A DNA stretch of 64,000 nt, taken from Ndongobacter massiliensis (GTDB lineage Bacteria > Bacillota > Clostridia > Tissierellales > Peptoniphilaceae). The stretch spans positions 930,001-994,000 of the forward strand of contig NZ_LT635480.1 of NCBI RefSeq assembly GCF_900120375.1. The letters are read 5' to 3'. Made by a program: the position numbers and the translations under genes. Shown here one piece after another: positions 17,209 through 26,399 of this stretch. The notes beneath the pieces were generated by a model. That model saw only the letters and a program-made list of their open reading frames with translations, was not told the origin of the DNA and made no database searches. Every line of letters starts with the position of its first letter. Position 1 is the first letter of the stretch.

Positions 17209-18324
17209 TCAGTCAAATAAGTCCTTTACTTTATCAAAAAAGCTTTTGCGATGCGCCTGCGTTTCCTGCCCCATAGATTCCGCAAAAGCGCGCAATTTTT
17301 CCTGCTGCTCCTCGTTCAGCTGTTTCGGCGTTTCAATGCGCACAGAAAAATACAGATCGCCTTTTTCTCCGGTGCGCACATCACTGACCCCCTCGCCGCG
17401 CAGCCGGAATCGCCGTCCCGTTTCCGTCCCCGCCGGCAAATCAAAATCACGTCGACCATTAATAGTAGGAATCTCCAATTTTGCGCCCAGCACCGCCTGC
17501 GCATAGCCGATCGGAAGCTCATAGAAGAGATCGCGTCCACGCCGTTGAAAGAGTTCATGCGGCGCAACACGCAGCACGACGTAAAGCGCACCCGCCGGTC
17601 CCCCGTTGATGCCCGCGCTGCCCTGCCCATGCAAAGGCAGAATATTGCCGTCGTCTACACCCGCCGGCACTTTCACCCGGACCTTTCGTTTCTTGCGCTC
17701 CTGCCCACTTCCGTGACAATGATCGCAGACTTCTTTGACAACCGAACCGCGTCCATTACACGTCGGACATGTCGCGGTGCGAATCATGCGCCCGAAAACG
17801 GAATTGCTCTGTACCTGCACCGTACCCGTCCCGTGACAACGGCTGCACGTCTTGCGCTCCGCACCGTTCTTGCCGCCCGTTCCGTGGCACGACGTACAGA
17901 TCGCATCGCAAGTGTACTGCACCTCTTTTTCACAGCCGAATACCGCTTCTTTGAACGTCAGGCGCAATTCCACCTGGACATCCTCCCCCTGCCGGGGGCG
18001 CGTCGCATCCTGCGGACGCGCGCGACCGCCGAAGAAATCGCCAAAAAGATCGCCGAACAGGTCGCCGAAATCGACTCCAAATCCGCCCGCGCCTACGCCT
18101 CCGTTTTCAAAGGCGGCTTCCCCATACATATCATACTGTTTGCGCTTTTCTTCATCACTTAATATGCCATACGCGGTACTCAATTCCTTGAATTTTTCCG
18201 CCGCCTCCTCATTGCCCGGATTCAGGTCCGGATGGTAGGCTTTTGCACGACTGCGATATTGTTTTTTTATTTCCGCCGTGCTGGCATCCTTGGAGACGCC
18301 TAATACTTCATAAGGATCTCTCAC
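17209..18324 (-). CDS. dnaJ: chaperone DnaJ
   Basis: A 371-residue type I Hsp40: J domain with HPD at 31-33, a Gly/Phe-rich region (GAGGFGVDFGDLFGDLFGDFFGG), four CxxCxGxG zinc motifs (CTSCHGTG, CSRCHGTG, CPTCNGRG, CDHCHGSG) and the C-terminal substrate-binding beta domains. It stimulates DnaK ATPase and delivers substrates. The start is GTG with GGAGGGAGAGCA upstream. A strong hairpin precedes it, so it may be expressed below dnaK. Confidence 0.97.
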   Translation of the reverse strand: MRDPYEVLGVSKDASTAEIKKQYRSRAKAYHPDLNPGNEEAAEKFKELSTAYGILSDEEKRKQYDMYGEAAFENGGVGAGGFGVDFGDLFGDLFGDFFGGRARPQDATRPRQGEDVQVELRLTFKEAVFGCEKEVQYTCDAICTSCHGTGGKNGAERKTCSRCHGTGTVQVQSNSVFGRMIRTATCPTCNGRGSVVKEVCDHCHGSGQERKKRKVRVKVPAGVDDGNILPLHGQGSAGINGGPAGALYVVLRVAPHELFQRRGRDLFYELPIGYAQAVLGAKLEIPTINGRRDFDLPAGTETGRRFRLRGEGVSDVRTGEKGDLYFSVRIETPKQLNEEQQEKLRAFAESMGQETQAHRKSFFDKVKDLFD

Positions 18325-18338
18325 TGCTCTCCCTCCTG

Positions 18339-18362
18339 AAAAAAGGGCGCTTGCGCGCCCTT
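18339..18362 (-). terminator. intraoperonic terminator between dnaK and dnaJ
   Basis: AAGGGCGC (18343-18350), loop TTGC and GCGCCCTT (18355-18362) form a perfect GC-rich stem, followed on the minus strand by a run of T residues. It should reduce read-through from dnaK into dnaJ, prmA, mtaB and the Bce genes, or mark an mRNA processing or stability point. Confidence 0.8.
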
Positions 18363-18414
18363 CTCCCTATTTCCTTCCCGCTTCGGGACTGATCCTGCAG
18401 CGGGGTTCAATCGA

Positions 18415-20256
18415 TTACTCCTGATCGTCATCGACCACTTCGTAGTCCGCATCGACCACATCGTCGCCTTTCGGACCGGTCGGACCCTGTGCCCCGGCCG
18501 CGCCAGCTGCACCGTTTGCTCCCTGATTGGCATAGAGCTTTTGTGACAGGTTGTTCAATTCCTGCGTCAGCTGCTCCGTGCGCTTTTTAATATCGTCGAG
18601 ATTGTCCGAGGTCAGTGTATCCTTCAGCGACTGAATCTTCTGTTCGACGGCACTCTTTTCCGACGCGTCGATCTTGTCGCCGACATCTTTCAGCGTGTTC
18701 TCCGTCTGATAGACCAAAGATTCCCCTTGATTCTTCGCCTCGATCAATTCCTTCTTCTTTTTATCTTCCTCGGCATACTGTTCCGCTTCATGGATTCTAC
18801 GGTTGATTTCATCCTCTGTCAAGTTCGTCGAAGAAGTGATCGTAATCTTCTGCTCCTTACCCGTGCCCAAATCCTTGGCACTGACATTGACGATGCCGTT
18901 GGCGTCAATGTCGAAGCTGACTTCGATTTGCGGAATGCCGCGCCGCGCCGCGGGAATGCCCGACAACTGGAAGCGGCCCAGCGTCGTATTGTCCGCTGCC
19001 ATTTCGCGTTCCCCCTGCAGGACGTGGACATCGACGGATGTCTGATTGTCCGCTGCCGTCGTAAACACCTGGCTCTTCTTCGTCGGAATCGTCGTGTTGC
19101 GCGGAATCAGAACCGTCGTCACGCCGCCCAGGGTCTCGAGTCCCAAGGACAGCGGCGTCACATCCAACAGCAGCAGGTCTTTCACCTCGCCGCTCAACAC
19201 GCCGCCCTGGATGGCGGCGCCGAGCGCTACGCATTCATCTGGGTTGATATCCTTCTGCGGTTCCTTGCCCGTAATATTCTTGACGGACGCCTGAACGGCG
19301 GGAATCCGCGTGGAACCACCGACCAAAAGCACCTTATTGAGATCCGAGGCGCTGAGACCCGCGTCTTTCAACGCATCACGCACCGGTCCTTCGGTTTTCT
19401 TGACTAAAAACGCCGTCAGTTCATCGAATTTCGCACGCGTCAAATCCATATTCAGGTGCACCGGCTGTCCGTTGACTGCGGTTACAAAGGGCAGATTGAT
19501 GTTTGCACTCATCGTCGAAGACAGCTCTTTTTTCGCTTTCTCCGCCGCATCCTTCAATCGCTGATCCGAGGTCGGATCGAGGCGCAAATCGACACCATGT
19601 TCCTTCTTAAACTCTTCGGCAATGTAATCCATCACCACCTTGTCGAAATCATCGCCGCCAAGGCGGTTATTGCCGCGCGTCGCCAAGACTTCGAACACGC
19701 CGTCGCCCACTTCCAAAATAGAGACATCAAAGGTACCGCCGCCCAGATCGTAGACCATGATTTTCGACTGATCGGTTTCCTTGTCCGCGCCGTACGCCAA
19801 CGCTGCTGCCGTCGGCTCGTTGATAATGCGCTTTACTTCCAATCCGGCAATGCGCCCCGCATCCTTCGTCGCCTGTCGCTGTGCATCCGTAAAGTACGCC
19901 GGCACCGTAATCACCGCTTCGCTGACCGATTCGCCGAGATAGCTCTCCGTATCCGCCTTCAGTTTTTGCAGAATCATCGCAGAAATTTCTTCCGGCGAAT
20001 AGGCTTTTCCGTCAATGGTTACTTTCCGGCTGGAGCCCATATCCCGCTTGATCGAAGAAATCGTGCGATCCGGGTTCATAATTGCCTGCCGCTTTGCCGT
20101 CTCGCCAACCAAGCGCTCCCCATCCTTGGTAAAAGCTACCACCGACGGCGTTGTGCGATTTCCTTCGACATTGGCAACAATTGTCGCCTGTCCGCCTTCC
20201 ATTACGGCAACGGCAGAGTTGGTCGTTCCTAAGTCAATTCCAATAATTTTTCCCAT
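18415..20256 (-). CDS. dnaK: chaperone DnaK (Hsp70)
   Basis: A 613-residue Hsp70. The nucleotide-binding domain starts [18 protein letters not shown] and contains [15 protein letters not shown] and the [14 protein letters not shown] motif. The linker [13 protein letters not shown] leads to the substrate-binding domain and a helical lid. The tail ends [16 protein letters not shown], with the acidic end usual for DnaK. The shorter nucleotide-binding domain lacks the Gram-negative insertion, as in Gram-positive DnaK. The start has AGGAGGAAAAA upstream. Confidence 0.98.
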   Translation of the reverse strand: MGKIIGIDLGTTNSAVAVMEGGQATIVANVEGNRTTPSVVAFTKDGERLVGETAKRQAIMNPDRTISSIKRDMGSSRKVTIDGKAYSPEEISAMILQKLKADTESYLGESVSEAVITVPAYFTDAQRQATKDAGRIAGLEVKRIINEPTAAALAYGADKETDQSKIMVYDLGGGTFDVSILEVGDGVFEVLATRGNNRLGGDDFDKVVMDYIAEEFKKEHGVDLRLDPTSDQRLKDAAEKAKKELSSTMSANINLPFVTAVNGQPVHLNMDLTRAKFDELTAFLVKKTEGPVRDALKDAGLSASDLNKVLLVGGSTRIPAVQASVKNITGKEPQKDINPDECVALGAAIQGGVLSGEVKDLLLLDVTPLSLGLETLGGVTTVLIPRNTTIPTKKSQVFTTAADNQTSVDVHVLQGEREMAADNTTLGRFQLSGIPAARRGIPQIEVSFDIDANGIVNVSAKDLGTGKEQKITITSSTNLTEDEINRRIHEAEQYAEEDKKKKELIEAKNQGESLVYQTENTLKDVGDKIDASEKSAVEQKIQSLKDTLTSDNLDDIKKRTEQLTQELNNLSQKLYANQGANGAAGAAGAQGPTGPKGDDVVDADYEVVDDDQE

Positions 20257-20275
20257 TTTTTCCTCCTACTCTTCG

Positions 20276-20839
20276 TTACCGCGCGACTTTTACCATCGCC
20301 GGCCGAAGCACTTTTCCATTTAGTGTATAGCCACGTTGAAAGGTTTCAACGATTGTTCCGCTTTTTCCCTCGACGTCTTCCGTCACCACCGCATGATGCA
20401 GATTGGGATCAAAGACCTGTCCGTCGGTCGCGATCTCCTCCAGTCCGTTCTTTGCCAAAACTTTTTGAAAACGGTCCGCGATCATCCGGATGCCCTCGTA
20501 AAAGGCATCGTGCTCTTTTTCCGCCTCTACGGCGCGCAGGAAATCATCGTACACCTCCAACAGCTCGCGCAACAGTTCCTCATTGGCAAGACGAACTACA
20601 TCCGCTTTTTCGCGTTCGACGCGCCGCCGGTAATTCTGAAAATCCGCGCGCAGCCGCAGCAGTTGTTCCGCTTCCGCCGACATCGATTCCTCTACGGCAG
20701 CCGCCTTGTCCGCGCACGTTTGCGTCGACGGCTCCTGCGCTTCCTGCACCTCCGGTTCCGCCGCATGGGCCGGTTTTTCCACTTCCACAGGTCCCTGCGT
20801 CACTGTTTCTTGTTTCTTTCGTTCTTTTTTATTGGTCAA
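20276..20839 (-). CDS. grpE: nucleotide exchange factor GrpE
   Basis: A 187-residue GrpE. It has a variable acidic N-terminus, a long coiled coil (about 65-125, with RADFQNYRRRVEREKADV) and the C-terminal beta domain with DRFQKVLAKNGLEEI, PNLHHAV and VVETFQRGYTLNGKVLRPAMVKVA, the GrpE signature. It exchanges nucleotide on DnaK. No ATG fits: I place the start at TTG 20839 with GGAGGGGGG 5-6 bases upstream; an earlier in-frame TTG at 20866 would add nine odd residues. Confidence 0.95.
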   Translation of the reverse strand: MTNKKERKKQETVTQGPVEVEKPAHAAEPEVQEAQEPSTQTCADKAAAVEESMSAEAEQLLRLRADFQNYRRRVEREKADVVRLANEELLRELLEVYDDFLRAVEAEKEHDAFYEGIRMIADRFQKVLAKNGLEEIATDGQVFDPNLHHAVVTEDVEGKSGTIVETFQRGYTLNGKVLRPAMVKVAR

Positions 20840-20866
20840 TGTAACCCCCCTCCAACCATGGAACAA

Positions 20867-21880
20867 TTAGCCGCGGAACGCCACCGATTCCAGATATCGG
20901 GCCATGCACGCCACATCCGCCAGTACCTTCCGGTACTCCATGCGCGTCGGCCCGAAAATTCCGATGCGTCCGATCAAATTGCCGCGGGCGCGATACGGCG
21001 CCACGACGACGGTCATCTGCTCCAACAAATCAATGCCGCTTTCTTCCCCGATGAATACTTCCAGATTTTCTCCGGTTCGATCCATCAACGCTCGCAGTTC
21101 CTCGTTTTTCAAACGATGAGCCATCTCCTGTACCGCCGAGGCGTCATCGAATTCCGGCAGATGATACAGCTTTGGAATGCCTTCTAAAAGAATTTCATCC
21201 CGCAGTCCCTGTAAAATCTCTTCGCGAACCATCGGCCCGATGGCGGAAAACAGATTGCCCCGCACCGCCTCTCCGCGCAGTAACCCCGCCTGTAAAAGTT
21301 CTTCAATCTCCTCCAGACGTCGGTTGCCGAGAATCTGCTGCAGCACTGCACCCGTTCGTCGCACACGCTGCGGCTCGTACGGTTCCGCCAGATGAATCAG
21401 GTCCGTGTGCACCAATTTCGTATCGTACACATATACGACCACCAATTCCTGCGGTGATAAGACCAGAAGTTCAATGCGCCGAAGTACATCCCTTTTGCGT
21501 GCCGGCAGTAGAGCAAAAGCCGGAAGCCCGGTGCTGTCGCTGAGAAGCCGCAGCGTTTCCCCTACGACGACACTCAACTCATTCGATCGGTGCAGAAGAC
21601 TCGCATCTGGCAGCGCGGGAACGCCTTCGTGTGCCGCCCCTCGGGCCATGAGCTCATCGACATACCATCGGTACGCCCGATTGGAAGGAATCCGACCGGA
21701 CGACGTATGTGCTTTCATCAGAAAACCCAGATGCTCCAAATCGCTCATCTCGTTGCGAATCGTCGCCGGCGAGACCTGCATGGCAAAATCACGCTGCAGT
21801 GTGCGCGACCCGATCGGCTCCGCCGATTCAATATAGGAATGCAGAATCGCACCCAGTATATAGAGCTTTCTTTCGTCCAT
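20867..21880 (-). CDS. hrcA: heat-inducible transcription repressor HrcA
   Basis: A 337-residue repressor. The N-terminal winged helix contains YILGAILHSYIESAEPIGSRTLQRDFAMQVSPATIRNEMSDLEHLGFL, followed by the HrcA effector domain and a C-terminal RIGIFGPTRMEYRKVLADV segment typical of the family. HrcA binds CIRCE and is kept active by GroEL. The first gene of the operon, it lies just downstream of CIRCE, so it is autoregulated. The start has AAAGGAGGAATC upstream. Confidence 0.97.
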   Translation of the reverse strand: MDERKLYILGAILHSYIESAEPIGSRTLQRDFAMQVSPATIRNEMSDLEHLGFLMKAHTSSGRIPSNRAYRWYVDELMARGAAHEGVPALPDASLLHRSNELSVVVGETLRLLSDSTGLPAFALLPARKRDVLRRIELLVLSPQELVVVYVYDTKLVHTDLIHLAEPYEPQRVRRTGAVLQQILGNRRLEEIEELLQAGLLRGEAVRGNLFSAIGPMVREEILQGLRDEILLEGIPKLYHLPEFDDASAVQEMAHRLKNEELRALMDRTGENLEVFIGEESGIDLLEQMTVVVAPYRARGNLIGRIGIFGPTRMEYRKVLADVACMARYLESVAFRG

Positions 21881-21901
21881 GATTCCTCCTTTCGGTCTGT
21901 A

Positions 21902-21928
21902 TTAGCACTCACTCATCTCGAGTGCTAA
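21902..21928. promoter_or_regulatory. CIRCE operator (HrcA binding site)
   Basis: TTAGCACTC (21902-21910), a 9-base spacer and GAGTGCTAA (21920-21928) match the CIRCE consensus exactly. It lies directly downstream of the -10 box of the hrcA promoter, about 20 bases before the start codon. Confidence 0.98.
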
Positions 21929-21932
21929 TATG

Positions 21933-21961
21933 AGTGTACACCTCCCTTTCTCTTCTGTCAA
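21933..21961 (-). promoter_or_regulatory. sigma-A promoter of the hrcA-dnaK operon
   Basis: On the minus strand TTGACA (21956-21961), a 17-base spacer and TACACT (21933-21938) form a strong promoter. CIRCE begins 4 bases past the -10 box and covers the likely start point, so HrcA should block initiation. Confidence 0.88.
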
Positions 21962-22061
21962 GCACCCTGTTTGGTCATTTCCGACGTTTTCGGGAAAAAA
22001 ATAACGGACAAATGCAATGCTATCGTGTACAATGGACACAGCAAAAAGAATTGGGGATCAT

Positions 22062-22835
22062 ATGAAACGAATGGAACCATCCGATCAGACAACGGATTCT
22101 TCGCAAGAAAAATCCTACGGGCACTCCTTACGTGAGCGCGAGCGAGAAGCGCTTGCCCATATGAAGGAGAAGCGCAAGGAAACGACGCAACGACTTTCCT
22201 CAAAACTCAGTCATCTGCAGTTGCCCCCGGCGGATAAAATGCAACAAATTCAAAAGCGCATCCGTATCGTCACTGCGGTACTGGCAATTGCGCTCGTGGC
22301 TTTTCTCGTCATCGGCATGCGAAAGAAATGGTTCAATTCGCCGCGCCCGCTGACGGATCTGTTTGTCGTCCTCGGGGTGCCCGGGTATATTCTTTCCGGA
22401 CTGTTGGTCATACTCAACACCATTTTCCCCGTCATCCCCGGCAGTTTGCCTGCGTTGGCGATGTTTATGGCGTACGGAAACCTCTGGGGCTTTTTATCCG
22501 TGATGTGCATGTCGTTGATCGGCTCCATTTTGAGTTTTCAGCTTTCCCGGAAATACGGTGCAACTTTTGTCCTCTCCTTCGTTCCGAAGGATCTGTTTGA
22601 AAAAATCATGGCAAAAATTGCCGACGAAAAAGCGGCGACAAAATTGGCGATCTTCGCCTTTCTTGTGCCCGGCATCCCCGATGATGCCACGGTCATGATT
22701 TTAGGGCTGACAAAAATGCGCTTTTCCCGCTTTGTTGCGCTGTGCCTGCTCACCAAACCCATTCCGACGTTCTTGTTCCTCTTCGGCTTTTCGTCTCTGA
22801 TTGATTTGTTCTTCAATTTCATAAAGACACTATAA
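22062..22835 (+). CDS. TVP38/TMEM64-like VTT-domain membrane protein
   Basis: A 257-residue membrane protein. Residues 1-75 are a charged, soluble, Lys/Glu-rich segment; hydrophobic helices follow from about 80. The VTT (SNARE-associated/DedA-like) core is seen in NTIFPVIPGSLPALAMFMAYGNLWGFLSVMCMSLIGSILSFQLSRKYG, and a second half has FAFLVPGIPDDATVMILGLTKM. VTT proteins act as lipid scramblases or undecaprenyl-phosphate/lipid transporters in some members; the function here is not known. ATG 22062 is chosen (TTGGGGATCAT upstream) over the frame open from 22017. It is a single plus-strand gene with its own terminator. Confidence 0.85.
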   Translation: MKRMEPSDQTTDSSQEKSYGHSLREREREALAHMKEKRKETTQRLSSKLSHLQLPPADKMQQIQKRIRIVTAVLAIALVAFLVIGMRKKWFNSPRPLTDLFVVLGVPGYILSGLLVILNTIFPVIPGSLPALAMFMAYGNLWGFLSVMCMSLIGSILSFQLSRKYGATFVLSFVPKDLFEKIMAKIADEKAATKLAIFAFLVPGIPDDATVMILGLTKMRFSRFVALCLLTKPIPTFLFLFGFSSLIDLFFNFIKTL

Positions 22836-22837
22836 AA

Positions 22838-22857
22838 ACAACCGCCGTGGCGGTTGT
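22838..22857. terminator. bidirectional terminator
   Basis: ACAACCGCC (22838-22846), GT, GGCGGTTGT (22849-22857) form a 9-bp stem with T runs on the plus strand and A runs on the other side. It sits between the convergent VTT gene and the J-domain gene and can serve both. Confidence 0.85.
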
Positions 22858-22860
22858 TTT

Positions 22861-23643
22861 TTAACGATTGATGCGCTTGTACCGTTGAATATTCTCTTCC
22901 GAGAGGAATTCATAGGCTTCGTTGATTTCTTGGAACTTCTGTGTCGCTTCGGGCGATTTGTTGATGTCCGGATGGTATTTTTTCGCCAATTTCCGGTATG
23001 CCAACTTTACCTGATAGGCATCCGTTTCCGTGGAAAGTCCTAAAACGCGACAACTCTTTTGATACTTCTCATTAAAGGCAACCGTCGGATCTGCGGTTCC
23101 GACGCCGCCCGGTCGATATCCGCCGGCACTGCCGTAATATGCGCCGCCGAACGGACCTTGTTGTGCCCCACCAGCGCCGCCGCGCCCGAACCACTCTTCA
23201 AAAATGCGGTTCCACTCTTCCTGTTGCTGCTGTTGCCGGCGCCTGCGCGCCTCCTCCTCTTCCTGCTGTTTCTTGCGCCGATAGGCGGCGCCGTAACTTT
23301 GAAAATTCTGCGCCTTGGCACCCCCGCGAAATTGTTCCGCCTTGTCATAGAGATATTCGCACAAAATGTAATTGCCATACTCCAAAAAAGAAACGAATTT
23401 CCGCCCCAGCAGCGGAAATATCATAATCAAAAGCACCACTCCGATCAATGGACTGCGGAAAAAGAGCAGGCTCAGCGGATTCATAATCACAAACATCACA
23501 AAACAGCCGACCAAAGGCATTAAAAAGGCGCGCACCTGGTCTACCAAATCCACCACATACGACAGCGCCCCCATCAATGCACCAAACACGGCATCTAACA
23601 ACCGTGCCAGCCCGTATAGAAAACTTCCCCAAAGACGTTTCAC
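22861..23643 (-). CDS. membrane-anchored protein with C-terminal J domain
   Basis: A 260-residue protein with an unusual order. Hydrophobic segments fill residues 10-80 (including [26 protein letters not shown] and [14 protein letters not shown]). A Gln/Glu/Arg-rich coiled-coil-like stretch follows (about 125-148), then a Gly-rich linker (about 155-185), and a J domain at the end (about 195-258) with HPD in [12 protein letters not shown]. It is therefore an Hsp70 co-chaperone fixed to the membrane. The start is GTG, overlapping the stop of the upstream ABC exporter as GTGA with GGGAGGACGC as binding site, so the two proteins are made together. What it recruits DnaK to is unknown. Confidence 0.85.
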   Translation of the reverse strand: MKRLWGSFLYGLARLLDAVFGALMGALSYVVDLVDQVRAFLMPLVGCFVMFVIMNPLSLLFFRSPLIGVVLLIMIFPLLGRKFVSFLEYGNYILCEYLYDKAEQFRGGAKAQNFQSYGAAYRRKKQQEEEEARRRRQQQQQEEWNRIFEEWFGRGGAGGAQQGPFGGAYYGSAGGYRPGGVGTADPTVAFNEKYQKSCRVLGLSTETDAYQVKLAYRKLAKKYHPDINKSPEATQKFQEINEAYEFLSEENIQRYKRINR

Positions 23644-25442
23644 CCGCGTCCTCCCTCATGTTCTTTCTTCTTCGCCAGAATTTCCTGATTTTCGATGATT
23701 CGGTACAAATCGTAGTAGACGCCTTTTTGCTCCATAAGTGCCGCGTGATTCCCATGCTCCACGACGCCCTGCTCCGTGAGAACGAGGATATCGTCGGCAT
23801 TCCGAATCGTGGACAGGCGGTGCGCGATCGTAATTGTCGTGCGTCCCTGTGCCAATTTTTCCAGCGATGCCTGCACGCGCTTTTCGCTCTGATTATCCAA
23901 TGCCGACGTCGCTTCGTCAAGAATGAGGATCGGCGGATTTTTCAAAAAAACGCGCGCAATGGAAAGGCGCTGCTTCTGTCCACCCGAAAGGCGCAGCCCG
24001 CGCTCCCCGACATAGGCATTGTATCCATCCGGCAGCTGCTCGATAAATTCATCCGCCCCGGCAAGTCGCGCCGCTTCTGCAATTTCCTCATCGGACGCAC
24101 CTGGCTTGCCATATTCGATATTTTCGCGAATCGTGCCGCTAAACAGGTACACATCCTGCTGCACGATCCCGATGTGATTGCGCAGCGAGCGCAGTTTCCA
24201 GTCGCGCACATCAATCTCATCGACAAGAACCGCTCCCGCACTGACATCGTAAAAGCGCGGAATCAGCATACTGAGCGTTGATTTTCCGCTGCCCGAAGGG
24301 CCCACAATGGCCACGTGCCGCCCCGGTTCGATGTTCACATTCAGGTCGTCCAATACCAATTCGTTGTGTTCGGGATAATGAAAACTCACGCGATCAAAGC
24401 AAATATGCCCCCGAATTTTTTCACGCACAACGGCGTTCTCTTTTTCCAGAATATCCGATTGGATGTTCATAATGCGGTGAAAGCGCTCCAATCCGGTCAT
24501 GCCGCGTTCAAATTGCTCCGTAAATTCGACAATGCGCGCAACGGTCACCAAAAGCGTCTGTACGTAAAGAATAAATGCGACGTATTCTCCGGCACTGATG
24601 CGCCCCTGCCTCATGGAAAATCCGCCGACCAAGAGGACCACAGTCATCATCAGTCCGTCAAAAATGCGGCTGATGGATTGAAATCCGGCAAGCGCGTGAT
24701 AAAAACGCTCTTTAATGTGTAAAAAATCCGCATTTCCGCGCTCAAATTTTTCTTCTTCTACTTCTTCATTCGCAAAACTTTTGACCACTTGGAAGCCTAA
24801 AAAGCTGTCCTCGATGTCCGCGTTGATATGTCCGATCTGGCGACGTTGCTGCGCCTGCGTCTTTCGCATCCGTTTGCGGTACTTCGTCGAAAAATAAAAC
24901 AAAAACGGCAGCAAGGCAAACAGCAGCACCGTCAAAAGCACATCGAGTCGTACCAGCACGATAAAGGACACCGTCAGTTTTACAAGCCCGATAAAGTATT
25001 CCTCAGGGCAATGATGCGAGAATTCCGTAATATCGAACAAATCCGTCGTCAAACTCGCCATAATATGCCCCGTCTTGTTTGCCGAAAAGAAGGCATGTGG
25101 CAAGGTCTGTAAATGGCCAAAGACATCGGCGCGCATCTCTTTCTCGATTTTTGCACCCATAATGTGGCCGATGCTCTGCATATAGTAACGCGCCGCAATT
25201 TCAACCAGGCGCAGCAACAGGTACAACCCCGTCAGGCGCAGAATAAAAGGAGGCGTCAGCGCCTGAAAATCGTGATTGGCCGTATCCGTGATCGTCGCCA
25301 GAATCATGGGTAGCGCAAGATCACAGACCGTCGTCAATGCGGCGCAAAACAAATCTTTCAAAAAGGTCGACCGGTTTTTTACATAATAAGGAATAAAAGA
25401 GCGCAGCAGCGCTCGGTTCGATGTCGGTTGATAATTTTCCAT
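23640..25442 (-). CDS. ABC exporter, fused membrane and ATPase domains
   Basis: A 600-residue type IV ABC half-transporter. The six-helix membrane domain covers about 20-310 and the nucleotide-binding domain about 340-590, with Walker [13 protein letters not shown]-loop [13 protein letters not shown], signature [16 protein letters not shown], Walker [13 protein letters not shown] and H-loop [10 protein letters not shown]. It is of the MsbA/BmrA-like multidrug or lipid exporter group; substrate unknown. Start ATG 25442 has GAAAGGAGCCGGA upstream; the open frame continues to 25766 but without family similarity. It probably works as a homodimer, since no partner half is adjacent. It is followed with a GTGA overlap by the J-domain protein. 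Confidence 0.9.
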   Translation of the reverse strand: MENYQPTSNRALLRSFIPYYVKNRSTFLKDLFCAALTTVCDLALPMILATITDTANHDFQALTPPFILRLTGLYLLLRLVEIAARYYMQSIGHIMGAKIEKEMRADVFGHLQTLPHAFFSANKTGHIMASLTTDLFDITEFSHHCPEEYFIGLVKLTVSFIVLVRLDVLLTVLLFALLPFLFYFSTKYRKRMRKTQAQQRRQIGHINADIEDSFLGFQVVKSFANEEVEEEKFERGNADFLHIKERFYHALAGFQSISRIFDGLMMTVVLLVGGFSMRQGRISAGEYVAFILYVQTLLVTVARIVEFTEQFERGMTGLERFHRIMNIQSDILEKENAVVREKIRGHICFDRVSFHYPEHNELVLDDLNVNIEPGRHVAIVGPSGSGKSTLSMLIPRFYDVSAGAVLVDEIDVRDWKLRSLRNHIGIVQQDVYLFSGTIRENIEYGKPGASDEEIAEAARLAGADEFIEQLPDGYNAYVGERGLRLSGGQKQRLSIARVFLKNPPILILDEATSALDNQSEKRVQASLEKLAQGRTTITIAHRLSTIRNADDILVLTEQGVVEHGNHAALMEQKGVYYDLYRIIENQEILAKKKEHEGGRG

Positions 25443-25598
25443 TCCGGCTCCTTTCCGTTCCGTAAGTATACCCGTTTCCCGGAAAAGAAAGCAACCAGCC
25501 GACGCAAAATGCACTGAAAAACATACCGGAACATTTCCGGTTGCGATAAGATAATGTAGAAAACGCGGAGCAAAACTACGCAAGCGAAAGGAGCTTCC

Positions 25599-26360
25599 AT
25601 GAACGTTGTCAACTCTTCCGCAGTGCCCCGTACCGCCCTCATTACCGGTGCATCCGGCGGTATCGGTGCGGCAATCTGCTACGCACTGGCAAAGGACGGA
25701 TTTCGAATCGGCGTCCATTACCATACGCAGAAAGAAAAAGCGAATGCACTGGTTGAACGCCTGCACGCAGAAGGGGTGCGCGCCTGTGCGCTATCGGCGG
25801 ATCTGGCGGATCTCGCTGCGGTTTCCCGGCTCTTTTCCGCATGTGAGCGGACACTGGGGGCGCCGGATGTGCTCGTCTACAGCGCCGGCATCAGCGAATA
25901 CGGATTGGTGCAGGATTTGACCCCGCAGCTATGGCGGCGCGTGTTCTCCGTCAATGTCGACGGCGCCTTTTATTGCACGAAAGCCGCCCTTCCCCATATG
26001 ATCGACCGGAAATGGGGGCGCATCATTCACATCGCCAGTATGTGGGGCATGGTCGGCGCTTCATGTGAAACGCTGTATTCCGCCTCCAAGGGCGCCCTTT
26101 TGGCGTTCACAAAAGCCTGCGCCAAAGAACTCGTTTATTCCGGCATTACCGTGAATGCCGTCGCGCCGGGCGCCGTTCGCACACCCATGCTGGATCAACT
26201 GGGCGAAAAAAAGCTGAAGGAATTGTGTGAAGAAATCCCGATTCGTCGACTGATTGAACCGGAGGAAATCGCCGCCTGGGTTTCCCTATTGGCGGGCGAC
26301 GCCGGGGCATCCATGACCGGACAGGTTATCAGCCCGAACGGCGGCATGGTGATCGTCTGA
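25599..26360 (+). CDS. short-chain dehydrogenase/reductase (FabG-like)
   Basis: A 253-residue classical SDR. It has the NAD(P) site TGASGGIGAAI (17-27), YSAGIS in place of the usual NNAG motif, the active-site Ser in IIHIASMWG, catalytic YSASKGA, and the PGAVRTPM segment. It resembles 3-oxoacyl-ACP reductase and related oxidoreductases. The lone location, away from other fatty acid genes, means the substrate is open. GCGAAAGGAGCTTCC precedes the start. It is convergent with the ABC-2 permease gene at 26400 and no terminator is seen between them. Confidence 0.85.
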   Translation: MNVVNSSAVPRTALITGASGGIGAAICYALAKDGFRIGVHYHTQKEKANALVERLHAEGVRACALSADLADLAAVSRLFSACERTLGAPDVLVYSAGISEYGLVQDLTPQLWRRVFSVNVDGAFYCTKAALPHMIDRKWGRIIHIASMWGMVGASCETLYSASKGALLAFTKACAKELVYSGITVNAVAPGAVRTPMLDQLGEKKLKELCEEIPIRRLIEPEEIAAWVSLLAGDAGASMTGQVISPNGGMVIV

Positions 26361-26399
26361 GTCTTCGTGCGCCAAATTCCCTGCACCGGAGGATTGCCA

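Noticed and set aside
17251-20232. Long antisense open frames opposite dnaJ and dnaK (up to about 300 codons)
   Set aside because: They are shadows of highly biased codon use in the real genes; no binding sites, no recognisable domains, Arg/His-rich composition.
25443-25766. 108-residue N-terminal extension of the ABC exporter
   Set aside because: Cys-rich, unlike exporters; overlaps the start of the divergent SDR gene; ATG 25442 has AAAGGAG upstream.
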